A DNA stretch of 64,000 bases from Platerodrilus igneus. Taxonomy: Eukaryota; Arthropoda; Insecta; Coleoptera; Lycidae. Below the pieces are notes generated by a model that saw only the letters and a program-made list of their open reading frames with translations, did not search any database and was not told where the DNA came from. Within the stretch, counting starts at the first letter, position 1. Every line of letters starts with the position of its first letter. The position numbers and the translations under genes are program-made. The DNA lies in contig JARFIW010001364.1 in assembly GCA_036346225.1 (NCBI GenBank), positions 1,178,001-1,242,000 on the forward strand, written 5' to 3'. Positions 56,311 through 64,000 of this stretch are shown here, piece after piece.

Positions 56311-58493
56311 AACATCTTCGCAAAGCAACATGCGCTTGCGACTTAATAAAAGTAACATTTTTGCCATCGAATTTATGAACGACTCTCTTTAATAAAAGTT
56401 TCCGTTTATATAAAAAAAGTATCTCCTTTCTAGAATGTACTAGTACCGTAAGGAATATTTTACACCGTAATGAGGTAAGGTTTCTCAGAATAGTTTTGTA
56501 AAGTTCTCAAAATCCAACTATCTATTTTTACATCACTGTGTTTATACGGCTTATAATTTAAATAGACAACATAAATATAATTTCATTTAGAGACGCTATT
56601 AATACAAGGTGTACGATAATTATATATAACAAGGTCCCCTAAGGTTATTGGCGTGGATCATGCTCGGCTCTGAACGTTTTCCCTCAGGTTGGTGTATTCC
56701 CGGTATGGTTGAGATCGCTTCATGCTACAATTAAATATTCGAGAAATACTTTTTGTGGTAAGACTCACAAGTTCTTTTTCACGCCGTAATATTTTTTATT
56801 TTAGCACAGGAAGTAATTCAAAGTAATTTAAAGAAATTTGAAAAACAAATGACAGCCGACAGCGATGTTTGATTTGTTTAAGAGAAATCCTTGGTTGATT
56901 TTGTAACAGCTGATGGTTTAGCGAATTTTAGTTTGTTATTGTTTTCTTATGGAGTGCTAGCAATTTTATGAAGATCTGTTCCAATTGTCGGAATCTTCAA
57001 ATCGAATTTCGAAAAGGATTGCTATGGACCCCATGTTTGTTGCTCCTTACCACAAACCTTTTGTTGTAGGATATTAGTTCCTAAAGTGACATCTAGTGAA
57101 ATTTAAGGTAGAAGATCTTAGAGGTAAGTGAATTTCAAATTAATTCTACCTGTATTTCGAAGTATTAGCGTTTAGTTAAATGTATTTAAAAACTAAATAC
57201 GTTTTATGCGAATCCTAGGCTTGGTTGGAACCACAAGCGTTACAAAATCTTAGTACCCAAAATAGTGCTTTCTTGTTATCAATTATAATCGTTTAAGGAT
57301 TGAAATAAATGTTTGTAGTTTCACTCAATCTTTACTACTTGTAGATAGCGCTTTATAGTGCCATAACGTAATTGAAATTTTAGTACTCTATAATAGTGTC
57401 CTATTTTTTGTTTTAACAATTAAAGATCTAGAAGCTGATACGTAAATCGTTTAGTTGATCAATCTCGATACTCATTAGAATTTTAATAAAAATTTGTAGT
57501 AACTAATAATTAAGCTGTGACTTGTCATACTTGAATCAATTATTGATTCAACAATTAAGTTGACCAAAGTTATGTTTTAATAAAATATCTTAAGAGTAAC
57601 CATATATTTTTTATTAATTATTGAAGGAAGTGGTATAATGTTATAGCATCGACATAGCTCTGTGTGGAAGCCAATGAATTTAATCTTGTTAGCTATACGA
57701 TATTGCATGAGAGTCAGTGTGCCTGATAAATCTATTAGAAATTATACAATATTGTACTACTGAAAAGTTTTACCAAACAAATTTTACTATATTTTATTCT
57801 TTCTATAAATTCTTATTACTTTTTAACTAAACAACTAAGGTGAAAATAAGAAATAATTGTAATTCAAATCATCCATAAATATATTGGTGATAGTTCACAA
57901 TATTAGTGACATTAGTGCTTGGTTAAAATTACACTTATAACTTTTTAATGTTTTATGGGATTCAAAGAGTATCTACCTTCTACATTTGGCATTGTATGTA
58001 TTTACAAGAGAATCCTACCAGTCCAATTATAGGCAGCACGTACATCCAAGTAAGTAATATTGTGTATATTTGGTTTCGTTTAATAGCAGTGGTTGTTTTG
58101 AGGTTTTCTATATCCTCCATCAAGACTAATCGGTCGCTGCGTAATTGGGTTCTTTTAAAGAAGGGCTCGTGTATTGTTTATATCTAAGCCAGTATATAGT
58201 AACGCCTATTAAAATTATATCCATCTCTGATTTGACCCCTTACTATCTAGTTTGAAAACTCTCCTCACTCTCATATCTCCGTAGGCCTAAACGTCAGTTA
58301 GTTTATCGTCTCAGTGGGTTGTTAGTCACTTCTAGTCACCGTCCAACATTCCGAACCATGGACCTAAATTTTTAAAACTAATACACATAAACATTCAACT
58401 TCAGTCTACATATTATAGGGGTGTATGTCTGACTCGATTTTACCCTTATGGTCATCTACCCGGTAAAATTTCAGGTGTCCGCGACTTACGTTT
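56311..58493. other. Unassigned AT-rich DNA
   Basis: A 79-codon plus frame at 57948-58187 has no recognisable motif. No gene or repeat is supported. Confidence 0.45.
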
Positions 58494-58529
58494 TGGGCCT
58501 TGGGAGCTGCCTTTTTAAAAAGTCTTCTT

Positions 58530-59130
58530 CCAAAAACTCTTGTAGCAAAATTATTGCAGAATACCATACATCAAGATACAGAGAAAAAAATGTTGTTAAA
58601 ATATATTAATGATTTAAAACATTATAAGAACTGGCGGCTCAGAAAAGTTGCTTGATACTGCTAAACTATTACTAGAAGATTACAGTAAGTATTATTTTAA
58701 TTTTGATAATTGGTAAAGTTAATGTTTGTATGTATTTAGAAGCTGACGTTTCCGTTTTGAAAGATAATGAAAATAATTTTAAAGGTCTATATTTTGTTAT
58801 AGACGAAATGAAAAATCAATGTTTTCATGGCCTCAGATAGTTTCACTCGATGGCACTTATAAACTACTAAAAAATGTTACCGCTACACTCCCATTAGTTG
58901 TCGATTCAGAAAGGTCTAGTGAAAAAGTTGGGGTTGGGTTGTTAAGAAATGAAGATTATGAAACATTTAAATGGTTTTTAGAAGTTTTTAAAGCTTCTCA
59001 TTTAAATGGTATTCAAGATGTGCAGTGTTTTTGGGTGATAAAGATCTCTTGCAGAGATGTTATTAAAGATGTTATTCTGGGAATTCCTATTTATATTTGT
59101 TTGTTTCATACTCTAAAAACATTTAGATAA
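58530..59130 (+). pseudogene. MULE-type transposase domain relic (ZSWIM3-like)
   Basis: The main frame (58819-59130) reads IVSLDGTYKLL, then VGVGLLRNEDYETFKWFLEV and DVIKDVILGIPIYICLFHTL. This is the DDE transposase core block (SLDGTYKL ... LFHTLxxFR) shared by MULE transposases and ZSWIM1/3-like proteins. Upstream, in a frame shifted at about 58818, are FKGLYFVIDEMKN and ADVSVLKDNENN. Before these a 55-base segment with GTAAGT and TTTAG ends looks like an intron, preceded by GGSEKLLDTAKLLLEDY in yet another frame (shift near 58635). The SWIM finger and C-terminus are absent. It is a transposon or host-gene fragment and not functional. Confidence 0.75.
58685..58739 (+). other. Probable micro-intron in the MULE relic
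   Basis: GTAAGT at the left and TTTAG at the right bound an AT-rich 55-base segment. Joining the flanks connects two stretches that both look like ZSWIM/MULE protein, while the segment itself has stops. Confidence 0.5.
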
Positions 59131-59224
59131 AATATTACTATTGAAAGGATGCATATCACCACTACTGAAAAAGCATAGGAACTTTTATTACAACTTGCAT
59201 ATAGTTGTTCGGCATCATCGTTAA

Positions 59225-59721
59225 GTCTTCTGAACTAGAACTGGTTGGACGCGTACCCTCAATTTTTCCTAGTCTGAATCAACCTACACATTTCCCTGAA
59301 AATTGCACAGTCTGCATCTATCACTATTTGTGTGCAAAAGTCTGATCTCGGTCTACCTCTACCTATCTTTTCCTATCCCTGCTTGAAATATATCCCGTAC
59401 TATTCCCCAGAAATGCCTTAGAAAGTATCCTGTCCTATTTTTCATATTTTTTTTTGTTTCCCACAGATATCTTTATTCCTCCACTATTTCAACAATCTAT
59501 TTGTTATTAACTTTGTCTGTCTATGCTAACATCCTCATGCATCTGAAGCACAACATTCTAGATGGCTTCTATCTCTTTCTGTCTGCTTTTCCTGCTGCCA
59601 CTATTTCATAAATGTGCTGTGCTATGCTCCACACTATGCTTTGAACAGTTTTCTTCCTGTATCTATGTTCGTTGTCTTTGAACATTGCTGCTGTTCTTTC
59701 TCGTTTGATGCAGTTCGGTCA
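59225..59721 (-). mobile_element. RTE-type LINE fragment R4 (C-terminus)
   Basis: Matches the C-terminal coding part of the 60.8-63.8 kb copy by shared wording (CTGTGCTATGCTCCACAC, GTCTGCTTTTCCTGC, GATCTCGGTCTACCTCTACC) but with many substitutions and stops. It is the oldest RTE piece in the window. Confidence 0.7.
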
Positions 59722-60388
59722 CCTTCTATTATTTTACAGTTATATACCCTACTTCCCCAATATTCAGTTGTATGTGAAGGGGGGTAAGCAGCTTTTGGCT
59801 GTCAAGTTCCCCCAGCGCTCGAACCCTTGTCGAATTAATAGTTTTTCCAATTTATCCCTTCGCACAATCAACATTAGTTAAAAATATTTTACAACCAACA
59901 TCTGCAGTTATTTATAATAATCATCAGATTTAAGAGCACTTATTTTTTTGTCATTCGATTATACGTCTTGAAACTGGTTGGACTTCACCTTATTTATGAT
60001 CTGAGCTAGCCTACACAGTTCCCTGCAATTCACCCAACAGCCTATATTCAACTCGATTCCCTTCTATTGTTTTCTAATTATATGCCCTATTTCACCAAGA
60101 TTCAATGGTATGTGAAGGGGGTTAAGCAGCCTGTGGCTGCCAAGGGTCCCCCAACACTTAGACATTTGCCGTATTAATAGTTTTCAAATAGGTCCTTTCG
60201 CACAATTAACATTAGTAGAGAGTATTGAAAAATCAATATCTGTAGTTGTTTATAAAACTCACCATGTTTAAGTACAGTTATTATTTTTTTCATTAGTTTT
60301 TTATCTTACGACTAGTTGGAAGCGTACCACCATTGATTTCTATTCTAAGCTAGCCTACACATTTCCCTGAAATTTTTACAGCCTACAC
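59722..60388 (-). repeat. Tandem RTE 3' tail units
   Basis: Two units of about 340 bases (59722-60060, 60061-60388) share TTCTATTxTTTTxxAxTTAT, GTATGTGAAGGGGG, ATTAATAGTTTT and CTAGCCTACACA blocks. They are the 3' tail of the RTE element, repeated head to tail. Confidence 0.7.
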
Positions 60389-60690
60389 CAGCGATGGGCA
60401 ACTGCCGGCCCGCGGGCCTAATCCGGCCCGTTACGATGTTAAAGTTGGCCCGCGGCATAAATGAAAAATTGTGCAAGCAGTGTGACGAGATTGCGGTGTA
60501 GAAAAACTTTGCGCAAAGATGATGATGATTGTGAATGCCAGACAAAGACAAAAGACATTAAAACATTTTTTAATTAGATAACTAATTTTTGGTAGCCCTT
60601 AATTTGCAGTGCCGTATTTCTAATGCCCCCGAATTTTCATTGTTTTTCACGAAAAATGTTCATAGTTTTATTTATATAGTATATATAAAG

Positions 60691-60736
<46 letters not shown>

Positions 60737-60822
60737 TTATAAATCGCTCGATTTGATCAGGCCCGCATTGTCAGAGGAAAATTGAAAATTGGCCCTATGC
60801 TGAAAAAAGTTGCCCACCCCTG
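60389..60822. mobile_element. Non-autonomous hAT element (MITE)
   Basis: Begins CAGCGATGGGCAACT and ends AGTTGCCCACCCCTG, imperfect hAT-type terminal inverted repeats, followed inward by CCGGCCCGCGGGCC and GGCCC. Perfect 8-base duplications GCCTACAC flank it (60381-60388 and 60823-60830), as hAT elements make. There is a (TA)n run inside (60689-60733) and no transposase. Confidence 0.93.
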
Positions 60823-61200
60823 GCCTACACCTTTCACTATCTGTGTGCAGTAGTCTAACCTAGATCTACCTCGACTTCTCTTTTTTCCTATCTCTGCTTC
60901 TAATACACTCCATACTATTACTTCATGTCTTAGTATGTAACCTATTATCCTATCTCTCCTATTTTTTACTGTTTTCCGCATATTTATTCCTTCCCCTACT
61001 ATTTCTAGTACCTCTTTGTTCTTAATTTTATCTGTCCATGGTATCTTCATCATACGTCTGTAGCACCACATATTAAAGGCTTCTACCTTTTTCTTGTCTG
61101 CTTGTCCTACTGTCCAGGCTTGACAGCCATACAGTGCTGTGCTCCACACATATGTATTAAGCAATCTTTTCCTTGTTTCTATGTTTGTGGTCTCTGACCA
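60823..61200 (-). pseudogene. RTE C-terminal region
   Basis: The frame has LNTYVWSTALYGCQAWTVGQ, KVEAFNMWCYRRMMKIPWTD, then NKEVLEIVGEG and RDRIIGYILRHE. This is the thumb-like C-terminal block of these endonuclease-RT proteins. The last residues run into the hAT element and are not native. Confidence 0.85.
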
Positions 61201-61382
61201 CAGTAGTTGCTTTTTCTTGTTAAATGTAGCACGACCTTGTGCTAATCTTTGTTTTATATCTTTTGTGCTTTTCCCATCTTGCGTTATTTGACTTCCTAGG
61301 TAGGAGAAATCCTTAACTTCTTGTAAGTTCTTGTTACCTATTTGTATTCTTGTTTTTTATTTATTTTACCCTCTTTTGCATA

Positions 61383-62471
61383 CTAGAACTTTAGTTTCAT
61401 TTTTGTTAATTTTTTACCATATCTCTCCGTTAGAACTGTTTCCATTTTATTAAGAGCAGCTTCTAACTCTTCTTTGCTAGATGCTAATACCGCTATATCA
61501 TCTGCAAATCTAAGCATATCAATCTTTTGTCCCTGCATATTAATTCCGAATGTCTTCCCGCATTTGACAGTATTCATTGCCTCTTCTATGTACAATTTAA
61601 AAATTAATGGGATAAGGCACATTCCTGTCTCACCTCTTTCCTAATATTTACTTCTCTACTTTCTTGCTGTAATTCTATTACCGCCGTTTGCTCTTTGTAT
61701 AAGCTATGTACTATCCGTCTATCCCTAAACCTCATTCCAATCTTTTTGAGTATGTCAAACATTTTTTTCCATTTCATATTGTCGAATGCTTTTTCCAAAT
61801 CTACAAACTCTATATATATATATATATATATATGCTTTCCCCCTTCCTATTGTTTTCTCCATTATCACTCTCAGAGCTAAAATAGCCCCCCGTGCACCCC
61901 TGTTTCGCCTAAACCCAAATTGATCTTCTTCCAGTATTTCTTCAACTTGTTTATCCTATGTCTTTGTACAATTTTAGTTAATATTTTTAAAACGTGAGCT
62001 GTCAAACTTATTGTTCCAAAATTTCACATCTATCTGCGCCTCTTTTTTTTGGTATAGTTACTATGATGTTACGTTTGAAATCTTTGGGTATCTCACCTTT
62101 CGCATATATATAGCTTACAAGTCGGAAGAGACATTCTGTTGCTGCTTGTCCAGCGGCTTTAGAGTTTCTGCTTGCACCTTATTTGTACCCGGCGCTTTAC
62201 CATTTTTCAGGCTCTTTAATGCTAATTTAAACTCATCTCTAAGTATAGGATATCCCAGGTCATCATTTTCAATGTCTGATTCCTTTTCTAATGCTGTTAG
62301 TTCCTCTCCTGAATATAAATTCCTTATATATTCCTGCCCTCTAGCTACTTTCTCTACATTTTCTATAATGACGTTTCCTCCCGCGTCCTTTATATTTTTG
62401 CTGTATGCTTTTATATCCCTAAAATTCATTCTAATTAATTTGTATGCTTCGTCAGTCTTTCCTATTTCCAT
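61383..62471 (-). pseudogene. RTE reverse transcriptase domain
   Basis: In order from 62471: DEFKLALKSLKNGKAPGTNK (fingers); then, after breaks, MEKAFDNMKWKKMFDIL (motif A region) and VHSLYKEQTAVIELQQ. Then PLIFKLYIEEAMNTVKCGKT and IDMLRFADDIAVLASSKEEL with the catalytic FADD. At least three frame changes and a microsatellite interrupt it. The large 243-codon plus-strand frame over this region is its antisense shadow. Confidence 0.87.
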
Positions 62472-62766
62472 CTTAGTTTGTACCTCTTTGCACTTTTCAT
62501 CAATCCATTTGTATCCCTGTTTTCCTGTTTCATCTGATCTATTTTTGTATTTTCGTCTTTCTTATATTGAATTCAGGATATACTTTGTTATCCATGGTTT
62601 TTTGTTTTCTTTTTGTGTATACCCCAGAATATCTCTGGCCGCCATGTCTAAGCTGGATTTAATGTTATTCCATTCTGTTTCTACTTCCTCAGTATCAAGA
62701 ATTTTCTCGATATCTTTCGGCAATTCATTTGACTTTTTTTAAATCTTCCGTGGATATCTTTATTTT

Positions 62767-63683
62767 TTAGCTTCTCAAAGTCAAAGTGCCTTTTCCGTTC
62801 CTCTTTTTCAGATTTTTAAATTTAAGTGCGGCCTTCATAATTACAAAGTTGTGGTCAGTGTCTATATCTGCTTCCGAGTAGCTTCTACAGTCTTTTACTT
62901 GATTTCTAAAACGTTGTCTAACAATAATGTAATCTATTTGATATCTTCCTATATCCCCTGGCATCTTCCACGTGTATTGTCTTCTAACACGATGTTGAAA
63001 TAATGTATTTGTGATGGTTACGTTGTTCATGTCGCAAAATTCTCCCAACCTAATTCTCCTGTCATTTCTCGTGCCTAAACCAAATAAACCTACTATCGCT
63101 CCTTCCCTACTCTCACCTACCACTGCATTAAAATCTCCCGTAATTATTAAATTTTCATGTCCTTCCATGTATCTTGGTATGTTTTCGATATCTTTGTAGA
63201 TCGCCTATACCTCTTCCTCACTGTAGCTAGAGGTGGGTATATATACTTGTACTATTACTGTATTTACTAGTTTAGATTTAAATCTAACCATTAGTACTCT
63301 TTTGTTCTTTTGTAAGTAGTTTTCTACACGTCGTCCTATCTTATTTCGCATAACTACCCCCACACCCGAATTTCTTTCCTCTGATCCTGTATGGATTACC
63401 CTGAAGTCTCTACTCCAAAAATCCCCTCCTCTGACCAGCGGACTTCACCGATCCCTACTATCTCTAGTGCTAATCTATTTATTTCGAGTTTCAGGTTCTC
63501 TAGCTTACCTACTTGTTTCATACTTCTGACATTCCACGCTCCGACTCGCAGAATGTTCACGGATCTTTTTCTATACTTTCGGATCACATCCCCCAAAGTA
63601 GTCCCCTCCCGGAGATCCAATTGGGGTGCTATTTTAACTCCGGAATTTTTTACCCCAGAGGATCTCATTGTCATTAATAACAA
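62767..63683 (-). pseudogene. RTE apurinic-type endonuclease
   Basis: From 63683 the frame gives ILRVGAWNVRSMKQVGKLEN and LALEIVGIGEVRWSEEG, the N-terminal AWNVRS/ExRW blocks. After a break come LIITGDFNAVVGESREG (catalytic GDFN), GLGTRNDRR, ITNTLFQHRVRRQYTWKMPG, YQIDYIIVRQRFRNQV (IDYI) and DTDHNFVI (the catalytic DH). All key residues are present but split between frames. Confidence 0.88.
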
Positions 63684-63780
63684 TTTGAGTACGCTGTGTA
63701 CTTGGGAAATAATGTGGTTTCACGTTGCCTTCCACATCAACTTTCTAGTTACCGCTTAAAGCGAGCGGACGTGTTTTGCA

Positions 63781-64000
63781 GAGCTCCGCTTCAGCAGCTA
63801 ACAAGTAAGTTTTTAACTAGGGTTTATATTATTTATTGTTATATTATTTTATTTGAAGCTTTGCTTTTTATTGTGTTTTATTTTTATCATTGTGTGGCAT
63901 TAAATTTTAAATACAGAGCAGTAAAATAAAAATTTAAAAACAGAATTTAAACCGAATAAATATTAAATAAATCCCGTTTTCTCTGTAATTTAAGCTAAAA
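63781..64000. other. RTE upstream edge and unassigned DNA
   Basis: Leader-like sequence (GAGCGGACGTGTTTTGCAGA) marks the 5' side of R3; beyond about 63.81 kb nothing is recognised up to the window end. Confidence 0.4.

Larger units (their letters stand above)
60823..63780 (-). mobile_element. RTE-type LINE copy R3, near full length, inactivated
   Basis: Endonuclease, linker, RT and C-terminal region are present in order on the minus strand. The 3' tail continues left through the hAT insertion into the tandem tail units. Frameshifts and stops break it at several points, and a TA run (about 61811-61834) has expanded just before RT motif A. It is the most complete RTE copy here. Confidence 0.88.

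Noticed and set aside
62011..62742. A 243-codon plus-strand frame, one of the longest in the window
   Set aside because: It is the antisense of the RTE reverse transcriptase and linker; its translation is hydrophobic and Ser/Phe-rich with no motif.

Overview
The window looks like intergenic DNA from an AT-rich animal genome, most likely an arthropod and probably an insect. No intact host gene, rRNA or conventional tRNA could be supported. Almost everything recognisable is a transposable element or a fragment of one. The organism call rests on the mix of families: RTE-type LINEs with an apurinic endonuclease, a BEL/Pao element, Ty3/gypsy pieces, Penelope-like elements with GIY-YIG endonucleases, a Polinton-like element and tRNA-headed SINEs. 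It is an inference, not a species identification.

Layout. An RTE LINE runs off the left edge (1-2.46 kb, minus strand). After 4.6 kb of unassigned DNA comes a BEL/Pao retrotransposon with both LTRs (7092-13537, minus) and broken gag, protease, RT, RNase H and integrase frames. From 14.2 to 16.3 kb is a nest of fold-back elements: one is split by a SINE with a 15-base target duplication, another carries tRNA-like sequences. Two more SINE copies (20.3 and 22.1 kb), a possible LTR primer site (20.17 kb) and a gypsy gag relic (22.5-23.6 kb) follow. A Penelope-like element with an RT/GIY-YIG frame lies at 24.2-25.6 kb.

The centrepiece is an 11.4-kb near-palindrome (26063-37467). Arms of 4.7 and 5.0 kb flank a 1.7-kb unique core. 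It starts AGT, ends ACT and is bounded by AATAAC/AATGAC, which fits a 6-base target duplication. This is what a Polinton/Maverick-like element would look like if one half had been replaced by an inverted copy of the other. The arms carry a C2H2-type zinc-finger ORF with a plausible promoter and two small ORFs of unknown function plus decayed tandem copies of them. The core holds one larger unknown gene, frameshifted and cut at the arm junction.

Two further Penelope-like elements (37.7-40.2 and 40.3-41.9 kb) each consist of a coding core between long inverted arms. From 44.6 to 56.3 kb there are LTR fragments, two copies of one LTR, a third tRNA-bearing fold-back, an RTE fragment and a degraded gypsy element. 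At several loci LTR-end/primer-site modules are tandemly repeated, usually beside a (TA)n run. The right end holds a MULE-type transposase relic with a probable micro-intron (58.5-59.1 kb), tandem RTE 3' tails, a hAT MITE with a perfect 8-base duplication, and a near-complete but broken RTE (to 63.8 kb). The genes do not form a pathway; each belongs to its own element, and nearly all are inactivated.
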